This document shows, in pieces, positions 1 to 10,729 of a DNA stretch of 64,000 nt. Origin of the DNA: Taudactylus pleione (lineage: Eukaryota; Chordata; Amphibia; Anura; Myobatrachidae). The notes beneath the pieces were generated by a model. It ran no database searches, was not told the DNA's origin, and saw nothing but the letters and a program-made list of their open reading frames with translations. The translations under genes were made by a program, and so were the position numbers. Numbering within the stretch: the first letter of the stretch is position 1; each line of letters starts with the position of its first letter. The stretch covers positions 8,135,501-8,199,500 of the forward strand of contig JAUIMM010000519.1 in assembly GCA_031769625.1 (NCBI GenBank), given 5' to 3'.

Positions 1-355
1 CTTTTGAGGATCTGATGACAGTTTCCTAGTGAGTTTTTTTGGTGCTAGTACAGTGTTTCAGCAGCTAGTACAGTGATTTAGATGCAAATGCATATTGCAC
101 CTTAACATAAACACTCCTCAAAACTCCTTGTTTACCCTCTATTAAAATCCAAAGGAGACCACTACTGTATCTTTGCTACATAGGTTGAACACTATTAAGT
201 GCTACATTACATGATACACTGGCCACCCAGTGGTGAAAGTATGAATTTCAACTTTGCTACACCGCAGATAGCACGGCACGACAATATATGAGAATTGATG
301 TCATGCCAAATTGAGGGCCATGGCAGTTTTCAGAAAGGTGTGTGTGAACACTTCT
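1..355 (+). repeat. Right end of a TA-flanked DNA-transposon-like repeat (second copy at 61.1-61.5 kb)
   Basis: This stretch aligns by eye along almost its full length with 61,137-61,485, in the same orientation. Shared blocks include the stretch around GGTGCTAGTAC, the AAATGCATATTGCACC block and the block ending GGTGTGTGTGAACAC. In the 61-kb copy the equivalent end is the right terminus of an 8.26-kb inserted block. Here the terminus is more decayed. The left part of the element lies outside the window. No coding sequence is visible. Confidence 0.7.
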
Positions 356-2299
356 TTATTTGAAGGTACTTACAGGTGCCTCACCTAACAATAATTGTTA
401 GATGATTAGTTTGTTCTCAGACATTTGACTCCTAACTCCTGTGCCTGTCAGCAGTGCTTATACTTAGGAACCTGTTACCAGTTCTAAGATTGAATTTGAT
501 GTAATTCTATTGTGTCCATAGATACACCTTACCAGACTTTGGACTGTGCCTGACCTGCTGCCTGTCTGAGACCATAGTGTACATCTGCCCTTTGAGACTA
601 CCCTGTAATTGCGGCTGTGTCTGAAATGAGTATCAAGCTGTGTACACATTAGACAATATGTCTACACAGCGATGAGATAGATGACGACAGGGATGACAGG
701 CCGACATATTGGGTGGCTGGTAAGCATTACATGATCTGGTGCCCGACCACCCACTCTATGTCTGCCCCTGCCGCATCCCGCTGCATGGGGTCATCAGTCG
801 CATTGTCAGATTGAGCTGCATGTAAGGATGACCAACGGGAGCATGCATGGCCCATCAGTGATTACCATCGATAGCACAAAAACCATCTTTGATGAACCAT
901 CAATGGTTTGCATCCCCATGATGGCCACCACTGCTAGAGGCATAGCGGGCAATGGGTCTATCAAAAATAGGGGCAGGGCTTAGCATCAGCCGGGAGTGGG
1001 GCAAAGCTCCATCCTGTCAAGAATGGCAGAGAACCATTGGTTCTCTGTCATCAGTAGCGAAACTAGTTAACATCAATGTTTTGAAATCATCCCTAATCTA
1101 GCTCAGGCTCTGCTGCTTAGCCACAGAGTCTGCAGCTGCTAGTAATGGAGGAGGGAAGCTGACTCTGCTACTATCCCCCTAAAGACACCACCGTGGAAAA
1201 GTTTTATGTATGGTAGAACATTCAGTCCTCCTGCTCCCCCCTGGTTACATCTGACTATGATTCTGGATAGAGAGCTTACATACAATCAGGCTCATTTTGT
1301 ACGTAAAACCTATTATTGACCAAGGCACTAGAATGGATTATTTGGCCATATTACGAGAACCACATCCACACCAGATCATGTAAAATATGGCAAATAAAGA
1401 TAGCTCTTATTCACATAATTTTTCTCTTAAAAAACATGAAAGACTGAGAAATTGGTGATATGAAATACATTGGCGTAATGTACATTGTGGAGATGTGCTC
1501 CACACTGTAGCAGCCAGCACTGGGATCAAGTGTGAGATCCCAATGCCGGAAGTCCTGCAGTCCGTTGAGTTGTGTCCCAAGGGGGTACACATCAATGGCC
1601 AGTGCTGGGACAGTGTATCTGTTCTCAGCGCCGGTCAAGGAGCAGTTTCGGGTGACATTTGGCGCCGGCTGAGAGCTGGGTGCAGCTCGCGGACTGGCGG
1701 CTATTGACGAGTGGTGGCAATTAGGCAATTAGTGCTCTTAGACCAGCAGCCAATAGAAAGCAGCCGGAGAGAGCCAATGCTGCTTGCCACATCATGGCTT
1801 ACCCTGCCTGTGGCATCTGATGCCACTGGGTAGAAGAGCCAGCGGCAGGTGAAGGATGTCACATGATGAGCTCCAGCTACCATGGAAGAGGCCATAAGAC
1901 ACCATGAAAGAATAGCTCCAGCGGTGGCGCAGCTGGCCAGGACAGGCCAACGGCAGAAGAATGCAGCTGAGGATAGGAGAGTGCTGCAGTGGTGGGAAAG
2001 TAAAAGAGCTAACAGAGCTCCCCACTGCAGTCTCTCCCACCGGACAGGTAGGCCTTCTTTGAGGCCTTCCCATCATTAACCTATCCCTAGACCACCAGCT
2101 TGTTGGTGCACTAGGATCGGGAGGGGGGAGGTAATCAGGCCATTGGCTGTGGCACTGATAAGCAGGCATTAGGCCCATGCTCCTGAGGCTGTAAGTGACC
2201 CTGGGCAATAGGCCCAGGTCACACATTTTTGGGGGGACACCGTATTTGAACTTGTCCTGGGCACCAAAACCCATAGTTATGTCCTGTGAAACATCTAGG
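356..2299. other. Unassigned stretch without a recognisable gene
   Basis: About 1.9 kb with no protein domain I recognise. Short open frames on both strands (for example 1,411-1,728 and 1,792-2,274 on the minus strand) have no domain-like composition and no splice context. The section 1,500-2,100 is richer in GC than its surroundings and probably an old interspersed repeat, but I cannot name it. Nothing here is supported as a gene. Confidence 0.5.
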
Positions 2300-2900
2300 C
2301 TGAAAAATTACGTATTTGAATCAGAGTCAACTTTATTGGCCAAGTATACAAATTTATACAAGGAATTTGACTCCGGTAACTACTGGCCAAGTACTCACTT
2401 AACACATCAACCATACATACACAATATACAAAACCATGATTAATATACACAATAAAACTTTTTCAAATATAACAATTTGCACAATGACGACCTGAGGAAT
2501 TTAACAGGGAAATCACCTGTGGAAATTTTTTTTGAGATGTCTCGTGGTCTTGGCAATACATGATCTATATCGCCTTTCCGAAGGGAGCAGTTGAAATGGA
2601 TATTGACCCGGATAACGTACATCTGCCACGATATTACCAGACCGCTTCCTAACCATAGACAAGTATAACTCCAGAATAGAAGGAAGTTTAGTTCCAATTA
2701 TCCTTTCCGCAATCCTAACTACCACCAATACAATAACGTCAGCTATAATCAAAGGAGATACACTGACAATGTGTTTTCTAAAATCAATCATCTCAACTGT
2801 CTTGGTTGGGTTTAGCTCTAAGTTATTCTGGCTGCACCACTGCACCAACTGGTCCACCTCTCTTTTATAAGTGGACTTATCCCTGTCTTTAATCAGTCCG
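2300..2900 (-). pseudogene. LINE ORF2 C-terminal fragment, Rex1/CR1-like, 5' side cut by the gypsy insertion
   Basis: Read on the minus strand from 2,900 downward, the sequence encodes the end of a reverse transcriptase, with LVQWCSQNNLELNPTKT (the region after the catalytic core), and then the C-terminal signature FQLLPSERRYRS. Both are typical of Rex1/CR1-type non-LTR retrotransposons. The part below about 2,500 looks like the 3' untranslated tail. Frameshifts break the frame. Coding similarity runs right up to 2,900, where the gypsy LTR starts, so the LTR element inserted into this LINE. The endonuclease fragment at 9,532-9,960, same strand and on the other side of the gypsy element, may be the N-terminal part of the same copy. 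Confidence 0.75.
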
Positions 2901-4132
2901 TGTTACAAGTCACTGCGACTTGTCACTCTCCAACACTTCTGGGATCGTTCCGGTCACTTCTACCTGCCATATGGGAGCTGCACCTTCTGTTGCTAGGCAA
3001 TCTGGACGCCAGAGGATGCCACGTGTTACTGGGAACACAGGTTGACCTTCTGTTGCTCTGATTGGTACCTCACCTTTTTTATACCCGACAGCATCCTCAC
3101 GGCATTGCCGGCTATAGCGTCTCTGTATGTGCCCTTCCAGTTCCTGTTGCATTGTTCTGTTCCAGCATCATGACTATCCATGGCAAACCAAGCCACACCA
3201 TGGTCACTTCAGGCCACACCAAGTCCTCCGGCTGCATTAGCCGCATCCCTGTGTTCCAAGCAGCATCACGGTCACTCCAGGCCGCATCTGTCTTAGCCGC
3301 ACCTTGGCATTCCAAGCCGCATCACGGTCACTCCATGCCATGTCTAGTTCTCCGGCTGTATTAGCCACACCACAGCATTCCAAGCCGCATCACAGTCACT
3401 CCAGGCCGCATCAAGTTCTCCGGCTGTATTAGCCGCACCCTGGCGTACCAAGCCTCATCACGGCGAATCAAGCCACACATCAAGCCATATCAATACCTCC
3501 AAAAATCTAGCTGCATCAGTACAACAGGCTGTACAAGTCACGTCAATACCACCAGCTTACTAGCTGCATCAATTCTACAGGCTGTAGAAGCCACATCTAT
3601 TCATCCAGCTAAACTAGCTGCATCAATTCTACAGGCTGTACAAGCCACATCAATTCCTCCAGCTAAATCAGCTGCATCAATTCTACAGGCTGTACAAGCC
3701 ACATCAATTCCTCCAGCTAAACTAGCTGCATCAATTCTACAGGTTGTACAAGCCACATCAATTCCTCCAGCTAACTTGCTGCATCAATTCTACTGGCTGT
3801 ACAAGCCATATCAATTACTCCAGCTAACTTGCTGCATCAATTCTACTGGCTGTACAAGCCCCATCAATTCCTCCAACTGAACTATCTGCTTTACGGCCAA
3901 ATAGGCCACATCTCAGTTGAACCGTGTTAAATCTTTTCCACCAGCTCTCAGTGTCACGCTCCTAGGAAATCTGTGTAAACCACTACTGTTCCAGGTTTAA
4001 GTCCAGGCAGCCACTTAAGTACCGGTGAACGTATTTAGTTCTAAGGGAACAGCGGGTGGTTGTTATTGGCAGAAGACCTCGATATGTGTAGGTTCTAGTG
4101 GGTTTACACAATGATCCTAGGAAACCGTAACA
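2901..4132 (+). repeat. 5' LTR of the Ty3/gypsy element
   Basis: It starts TGTTACAAGTCAC and ends CCGTAACA, so the ends are inverted (TGTTAC/GTAACA). The first ~620 bp match the 3' LTR at 8,968-9,531, including the LINE-independent motif GGTATAAAA-like TTTTTTATACC near 3,078 and 9,115. The LTR is long (1,232 bp) because it contains two tandem arrays. The boundary with the leader is supported by a primer-site-like sequence starting at 4,133. Confidence 0.8.
3200..3895 (+). repeat. Two tandem arrays inside the gypsy LTR
   Basis: From about 3,200 to 3,470 a unit of roughly 60-65 bp recurs, built around GCCGCATCACGGTCACTCCA and TCCGGCTGTATTAGCC. From about 3,490 to 3,895 a second unit of about 59 bp recurs some six times, built around GCTGCATCAATTCTACAGGC and CAAGCCACATCAATTCCTCC. 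The 3' LTR has the first array but ends before the second, so the two LTRs differ in length either by truncation or by array expansion. Confidence 0.85.
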
Positions 4133-4151
4133 TTATAATCAGCCAAAACAG
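4133..4151 (+). promoter_or_regulatory. Probable primer-binding site of the gypsy element
   Basis: Directly after the LTR end lies TTATAATCAGCCAAAACAG. The unrelated-looking LTR element on the minus strand has GTTTGATCAGGCCCAAAG at the same place (45,111-45,128), directly after its own LTR end. The match between the two leaders argues that both use the same type of primer. I cannot name the tRNA. Confidence 0.45.
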
Positions 4152-4153
4152 CG

Positions 4154-4999
4154 GTGATATGCATGAAGCCTTCACAGAATCCAGCTCAGGTCCTAGCAGT
4201 CCAGATTCAAATCCTTACTCAGAAGGTACAGGAGCTCTCTCTCAGGGTGGAAGATGTTCACTCCACTTCAATACAGATGAGTGTCATGGAACACAAAATG
4301 CATCTCCCAGACAGACTCTTGGATGATTGCAAGGAGTTCCTCAATTTTCTAGAGAGTTGTAAGCTCTATTTTAAATTACGCCCCATTTCCTCGGGAACTG
4401 AGGAGCAATATGTTGGACTTGTCATTTCGCTCCTTCAAGGAGATCCTAAGACCTGGGCTTTCGGGTTACCTTCCACTCATAGTGTCCTTCTTTCCATGGA
4501 GGCATTCTTCAAAGCATTAGGTCTCCTTTATGATGACCCAGATAAGGCCGCAATGGTGGAAGCTAATCTGTACTCTCTTAAGCAAGGACTGAGGGCAGCA
4601 GAAAACTACTGCACGGAGCTTTGTAGATGGGCAGTGGACTGTGGCTGGAATGATCCCGCTCTTTAGAGCCAGTTTCGCCTATGGCTTTCTGAGACTACTA
4701 AAGACATATTGGTTCAGCATCCTGTATCGGATTCACTGTATGATCTTATGCACCTAGTTATACGCTTCGACAATCGTCTTCGTGAACGCAAATGTGAGAG
4801 GAATCTTCCCACTAGATTTCCTAGGGTTTCTTCATGGGGTCCTCCTCCTGATTCAGAAGAACCTATGCAGTTCGGAGCTTTTCGTCTGCCTCTCAAGGAG
4901 AAGTGTAGGAGGCATTCTTTAGGTCTTTGTATGTACTACAGTGACAAAGGACACTCAGTTAGTAACTGCCCAAACAAGCCAGTAAAAGGGAAGGCCTAA
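4154..4999 (+). pseudogene. gag: Gypsy Gag (capsid and damaged zinc knuckle)
   Basis: Gag would form the cytoplasmic particle that packages the element's RNA. The first open part (4,154-4,666, 170 codons) begins with a short helical N-terminal region rich in Gln and Leu, followed by a retrotransposon capsid-type section (FLESCKLYFKLRP, then VGLVISLLQGDPKTWA). A TAG at 4,664 interrupts it. The frame continues to 4,999 and ends with a zinc knuckle that should read CX2CX4HX4C. Here it reads CMYYSDKGHSVSNC, so the second cysteine has become tyrosine. The stop and the lost ligand mean it could not function. Position directly after the LTR and before a protease fits gag. Confidence 0.85.
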
Positions 5000-5000
5000 G

Positions 5001-8000
5001 TGTTCAGGGGAAATTACATTTAGGCCTTGCTTCTGTTTCCCCAAAAAATTCTGACTTGGTCCTTGCACTTCTTCGGATTTCCGGTAAGAAATTAATTACA
5101 ACCACATTTCTTGATAGTGGTGCAGCTGGTAATTTCATGGACCTTTCCTTCTTTGAGACCATGGGTAATCTTGCTGTTCCATTGGACCATTTGCGGGTTA
5201 GATGGCCACATCTTTTCTGATGGTGTTGTTGCTTTTCAGACACCACCCACCTGTTTGTCCATAGGGTTGTTACATTCCAAAGAAATCTCTTTTCTTCTCA
5301 TACGATGTCCCTTGGTGCCTATAGTCTTGGGTCTTCCCTGGCTCAGAGATCACACCCCCATTATTAACTGGGAGACCAGCAAAATCACCAAGTGGAGCTC
5401 CAAATGTTATTCTCAGTGCCTCTCAGTACCAGTCCAGATGTTACAACCTTCGGCTTCGGAACCTTCCTCTGAGATTCCTTCTCAATACAGCATATTCTCT
5501 GATGTTTTCTCCAAACAAAAAGCCGACGTCCTTCTGCCTCATCAACCTCACCCCTGGCACAAAGTTACCCAAAGGTCGCTTGGAAGCCCTGTCAGTCCCA
5601 GAGAAGGCCATGGAAGAGCTTATCAAGGATGGACTGGCCAAGGGATTCATCCAGATTTCCAAGTCTCCAGTAGGAGCAGGGTTCATTTTTGTTGAAAAAA
5701 AAAAAGACGGCTCACTCAGACCCTGTATGGATTACAGAGGTCTTAACAATGTAACCATCAAGAATTCTTATCCTCTGCCTTTAATTTCTGTTTGGTTCGA
5801 CCAGTTATGTAAAGCTACCATTTTTTCCAAAATATATCTCTGAGGTGCCTACAATTTGATCCGGATTAGAAGTGGTGATGAATGGAAGACCGCTTTCAGC
5901 ACTCACTTGGGTCATTATGAGTACCTGGTTATACCATTTGGGCTATCCAATGCCCCAGCTGTCTTCCAGGACATTAATAATGATGTTCTTTGTGAGTTTC
6001 TGGGAGTCTTTGCTGTTGTATATCTGGATGATATTTTGATCTATTCCCAATTTTTGGATCAGCATCGTTAACACGTCCTGCAGGTATTACAAAAATTGTG
6101 AGAAAGTCATCTATATGCCAAACTCGAGAAGTGCGAATTTGAGGTGACCGAGATTTCCTTCCTGGGATATATCATCTCATCCCAGGGTTTCTCCATGGAT
6201 CCTGGGACGGTCAAAGCCATCCTGGATTGTGTACAGCCCACAACTCTTAAAGCTGTCGAACGCTTTCTCGGATTAGCAAATTACTATCGGAGATTCATTC
6301 ATTAATTTTCTGCTATCGTGGCCTCGATAGTTGAGTTGACCAAAAAAGGAGCTAATACCGTGAACTGGTCCTCCGAGACTGTGCAGGCCTTTGATAATCT
6401 GAAAGCTGCTTTCATCAATACCTTGGTTCTTCATCACCCAAATCCAGATCTACAATTTATTGTTGAGGTGGATGCCTCGGAGGTGGGAGCTGGAGCCATA
6501 CTGTCGCAGAAGGATCCTCAGGAAAATAAGTTGCATCCTTGCGCTTTTTTTCCCCATAAAATTTGCTTCTGCTGAGAGAAATTATGATGTGGGCAATCGT
6601 GAATTATTAGCAATTAAATGGGCCTTTGAGGATTGAAGGCACTGGCTAGAGGGGGCCAAATATCAGGTCACTGTCCTCACTGACCATAAGAACTTGGCAT
6701 ACATTGAAACAGCCAAATTACTGAATTACAGGCTGGCACGTTGGGCCCCATTTTTTACCCTCTTCAATTATGCCATCTCTTTTTGTCCAGGGTCAAAAAA
6801 CATTAAAGCAGATGCACTTTCTTGAAGTTCTTTTCCAGTCCAACAAACAATAGGCCCTGATGAACCTATTATTTCTATTACTTGTATTCATTTGCCCGTG
6901 GCATGAGACTTGGCTGATTCCCTTCAAGCTTGTCAGTCAGAAGCTCCATCTGAATAACCTGCCGTACTATTGTTTGTCCTAGAGAGACTCTGGGAAGCAG
7001 TTCTTTTGGATTTCCACTCCCAAAAAGCCATAGGTCATCCAGGTATTTTCAAAACTATGGGAGTTACTTTCCCACTTGGTCTGGTGGCCTTCGTTGTCAA
7101 GAGATGTTCGGGAGTTTGTTCTGGCCTGTGACATCTGTGCTCGAAATAAGACTCTGCGTGTTGCTCCATCTGGCCTGCTTCTGCATTTGTCCATACCTAG
7201 GAGACCCTGGACACACATTGCCATGGATTTTATCATTGACCTCCGCACTTCTTCTCATTGTTCATTTATTTGGACTGTGGTAGATCGCTTCAGTAAGATG
7301 GCACATTTAATTCCTCTGCTCAAAGTTTCCCACTGCCAAGGAACTTTCCACACTATTCCTCCAACATATTTTTCGTCTCCATGGATTACCTTTGTATATT
7401 GTGTCCAATCGGGGAACACACTTTATTGCCTCAGCCGCTCCTCAGGTTATCACCCTCAGTCCAACGGTCAGACGGAGCGTGCCAATTAATCTTTGGAATA
7501 ATACCTCTGTTGTTATGTGTTCAAGTGTCATAATGATTGGGTTACTCAGTTATCCCTGGCAGAGTTTGCCTTTAATAATTCCTGTCATTCTTCTTTTTCA
7601 GTTTCTCAGTTTTACTGCGTCACTGGACACCATCCAAGAGCTAATTCCTTCTAACCCAATTCCAGAGGGTCTGCATCTCCATCTTCAGTCTCCCAGTTGC
7701 GCTCCATTTGGAACAAAGTTTATCTGTGTCTCCGTAAAACTTCTATTCATTCCAAGACTCTTGCTGACAAACATTGGCAGCCGTGTAAATTCAAGATTGG
7801 AGATTGGGTTTGGCTAGCTATGAAAAATATCAAACTCCACCAACCTTCACAGAAATTGGGTCCCAGGTTCATTGGTCCTTTCTGGATTATTGCTCGGGTC
7901 AATCCTGTCGATTTCCCGGCTTAGGGCCATATTCAATTAGAGGTGAAAAGTCCGAATCCGCGGAAAAGTATCGTGGATGACGTCATTTCGCCTGGCAAAA

Positions 8001-8942
8001 ACTTATCCACGTATCCAATTCCAAAGACTTTTCGCGTACGCGAAAAGTCAATGCAATGTAATCGGCAGAAAAGTTTCACCTATGAATAGCAGGCAGGAAA
8101 AAAAGTGTAGAATTGCGGTTATGGGGTGTAAACTTTGGAAAACCCCCCTGCACCATTGGGACAGTCTCCCAAATATAAACTGTGTCAAAAAAAAATTTAA
8201 AAAATACTTTAGAACACCCCCAAAAAAGTACTTTCATTTTGGGGATGAAAAAGTGAAAAGTTGGGGGACAAAATTAACTAACGAAATAGACTTCTAGGGG
8301 GTCCCCAAGTATGAGGCAGGTGTTTTTTTGTTTGCAGGTGCTTGGGGAAGGTTGATTTTTTACATGATTTAAAACTTCACTTTATCAACTTAAAAATATG
8401 CTAGCACCCATTTTCAAGTACCCCAAATTTGCTGGGAGTAGTTACTTTCTCAAAAAATACTGCTTAATGCTATTCTTCACCACTTGTGTAAATGTGCTAA
8501 TTGTCACAACTAAAGTATCCCAAATACCTTCATTAGGGCTAATCGGGGGCATCTATAGTGACCCCCAATGTTAGTGCATCTTTTGGGGGTGTCATTCCCC
8601 ATTTTTGACAGGACTTTTCCCAGTTTCAGTTTCGCCGGGTGCCGTTTTCGCGTCCTTTCTAATTGAATACGGGTAATAGCGGGAGCGCACCCGATACTTT
8701 TCCGCATACAAAACCAGCAATGTAGGCGAAAACCTCGCCATGTGAAAAAGTATCGCGGGTGCGAAACTAATTGAATACGGCCCTTAAACTGCCTAAGTCG
8801 TTGCATATAATCAACACTTTTCATTGCTCCTTGTTAAAACCGTTTTTCTTTCCTTCTAAGTTCAAGTCCAGACATCCAGTTAGACCCTCTCTAGTTGTGG
8901 TTCGGGGACAAAAAGAATTTGTGGTTGAGAAGGTTCCTTAAC
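5001..8942 (+). pseudogene. pol: Gypsy Pol (protease, RT, RNase H, integrase), broken and split by a MITE
   Basis: Domains in order: aspartic protease with DSGAAGNF at about 5,113; reverse transcriptase from about 5,560, with [17 protein letters not shown] and the catalytic YLDDIL at 6,020-6,037; RNase H with VDAS near 6,466 and TDHKNL near 6,680; integrase with an HHCC zinc finger (histidine near 7,030, cysteines at 7,127 and 7,136) and its core (first Asp at 7,225). The second core Asp is Asn (SNRGTH near 7,405). The GPY/F region (KLGPRFIGPF) is near 7,855. In-frame stops occur at 5,840, 6,069, 6,302, 6,573 and later. The MITE at 7,924-8,783 interrupts the integrase C-terminus; the reading resumes after 8,787 with a short chromodomain-like end (EFVVEKV). 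It cannot be active. Confidence 0.92.
7924..8783. mobile_element. PIF/Harbinger-like non-autonomous element (MITE), 860 bp, in gypsy pol
   Basis: It begins GGGCCATATTCAATTAG and ends CTAATTGAATACGGCCC, which are inverted repeats. It is flanked by TTA on both sides (7,921-7,923 and 8,784-8,786), the 3-bp duplication typical of PIF/Harbinger. Open frames inside (7,977-8,297 plus, 8,510-8,824 minus) have no transposase motifs and are chance frames. A related element sits at 24,805-25,698. It is younger than the gypsy copy it interrupts. Confidence 0.85.
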
Positions 8943-8949
8943 TCCTCAT

Positions 8950-8967
8950 CAAGGGGAGGGGGGATAC
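8950..8967 (+). promoter_or_regulatory. Polypurine tract of the gypsy element
   Basis: An almost pure purine run (AAGGGGAGGGGGGATA) lies immediately upstream of the 3' LTR start TGTTAC. This is where plus-strand DNA synthesis primes in LTR elements. Its place, between the end of pol and the LTR, supports the LTR boundary. Confidence 0.75.
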
Positions 8968-9531
8968 TGTTACAAGTCACCAGCAACTCTCCAACACTTC
9001 GGGGATCGCTCCTATAACTTCTACCTACACCTTCTGTTGCTAGGCGATCAGGATGCCACATATTACTGGGAACACGGGATGACCTTACGTTGCTCTGATT
9101 GGTAACTCACCTTTTTTATACCTGACAGCGTCTCTGTATGTGCCCTTCTGGTTCCTGTTGCATTGTTCTGTTCCAGCATCACGACTATCCATGGCTAACC
9201 AAGCCACGCCATGGTCACTCCAGGCTACACATCAAGTCCTCCTGCTGGCTGTTTTAGCAAACCAAGCCACACCAGCTTCGGCGTTCCAAGCCGCATCACG
9301 GTCACTCCAGGACGCATCTAGTCTCCAGCTATCCTAGCCACACCCCGGCATTCCAAGTCACAACACGGTCACTCCAGGCTGCTTCTAGTTCTCTGGCTGT
9401 ATTAGCCGCACCACAGCATTCCAAGCTGCATCACGGGCACTCCAGGCCGCATTAAGTTCTCCGGCTGTATTAGCTGCACCATGGCGTACCAAGCAGCGTC
9501 ACAGCGAATCAAGCCATAGCAATACCTCCAG
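8968..9531 (+). repeat. 3' LTR of the gypsy element, truncated
   Basis: It starts TGTTACAAGTCACC like the 5' LTR and follows it through the first tandem array to CAAGCCATAGCAATACCTCC. It then switches at about 9,531 to LINE endonuclease sequence. Roughly half of the LTR, including its terminal GTAACA, is missing. Confidence 0.8.
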
Positions 9532-9960
9532 ATCATATATCTCAATAGCCAAATGATGCAATGCTTCGTTAACACATGCTTGAGGGGGAATATATACCCC
9601 ATCCAAGATGAGACAAACTCACATGGGGAATAAAACGGTTTTCAATTGATGATAAATGACTCCAGATCTGGACTACAAGACCTGCGCAGCACTGTAACAG
9701 CCTTACACCAACCATCATTTATATAAAAACAAATCCCCCCTCCCTTAGATTTCCAGAGAATTCCAATATGTGATCTGCTCTATACAGGCAAAAACCTGGC
9801 AAATATACTGAGTCATCAGGAATAAGCTCTGAGAGCCAAGTCTCAGTAAAAGACAGGACAGATGATCCAGAAATGCCAGTACTAGTTCTTCCTAGAAGCA
9901 ATAACAGCTCATCCATCTTATTAACCAGAGAGTGGACATTTGACAACTGCACCGCCATAT
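9532..9960 (-). pseudogene. LINE endonuclease-domain fragment, Rex1/CR1-like
   Basis: On the minus strand from 9,958 the translation has NVHSLVNKMDELLLLLGRTS, then SFTETWLSELIPD and the GFCLYRAD motif. These are hallmarks of the AP-endonuclease domain at the start of ORF2 in CR1/Rex1-type LINEs. Frameshifted sequence down to 9,532 continues the domain, including VYIPPQA. The fragment lacks everything after the mid-endonuclease. Same strand and order as the RT-end fragment at 2,300-2,900, with the gypsy element between, suggests one original LINE copy, though internal LINE sequence is missing. Confidence 0.8.
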
Positions 9961-10729
9961 TGTAGTACAGGTAGGGTGACCAGAGGGTGTGGATTTATGG
10001 CATCTGACTCCTTGATGCTCTTACATATGACAGAGCAACCTCATGCCTCAATATATGCTAGAGCAGCCTCATGCCACCCCTCCAATCTTTAAACTAACTA
10101 TGAGCAGAGCAGGACAGGCAGTGGATATAGTGGCACTAGTGAGAGGTAGTAAAGGGCACTAATGGATAATGTAGTGAATATAGAGGCACTGGTCAGACAG
10201 ACACAGGCTGTGATACTAGTACTGGGGTCAGGGAGGAGTGTGTCTGTGGGTGAGTGGGATAAGTGTGGTGCTGGTCACCGTTAGAGTGTAATGCTAAGAT
10301 ATGTTGTAGCTGGTCATTCATCTCAGGCATCAGGCAAGACACAAATTACACCTGGGGTAAATTTACTAAGCTCCATGTCTGTTCGAGATTGCAATCACGG
10401 GTGTGTTTGGCCATTTTTTTACAACTCGGAAATTTACTAAAGGCAAACTCGGGTTAGAAATCTTTAAAATATGGGTGAAAACACAAATAGAAATAAATTC
10501 GCCATCGGCCAACCTCGCAGGTACTTTTCATAGCCAGGAATACAACCAAAGAATTTATCAAGAATCTTGATTATAATCACGGGTGTAATTTTAGCAAACT
10601 CGGTCCTAAATAGAAGTTTTAAATAGACTACCTCCTGAGCTGCGTGTTTGGCCGAAACATGCACAGATCAGTGTGAACTGTGTATGTTTCTGTCTTTAAT
10701 TAGACAAAAAAGGGTTAGCCAGTCCTGGT
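9961..10729. other. Unassigned stretch; possible old MITE from 10,350
   Basis: I see no gene. From about 10,350 the phrase GGGGTAAATTTACTAAG and, further on, several ACTCGG words in both orientations suggest an old inverted-repeat element of about 350 bp, but I cannot place both ends. The rest is unremarkable. Confidence 0.35.

Larger units (their letters stand above)
2901..9531 (+). mobile_element. Ty3/gypsy LTR retrotransposon, defective, with nested MITE
   Basis: The order is 5' LTR (2,901-4,132), primer-site-like sequence, gag, protease, reverse transcriptase, RNase H, integrase, polypurine tract (about 8,950-8,967) and a truncated 3' LTR (8,968-9,531). The LTR begins TGTTAC and ends GTAACA, a perfect 6-bp inverted terminus. 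The domain order PR-RT-RNaseH-IN is that of Ty3/gypsy. Many stops and frameshifts and a mutated zinc knuckle show it is dead. The 3' LTR stops where the LINE endonuclease fragment begins, so no target duplication can be read. Confidence 0.92.

Noticed and set aside
1411..2274. Overlapping open frames of 105 and 160 codons on the minus strand
   Set aside because: No domain, no homology between them and elements in the window, and no splice signals at the ends.
7977..8824. Transposase in the MITE at 7.9-8.8 kb
   Set aside because: Open frames are short, on both strands, with no DDE or DNA-binding motifs.
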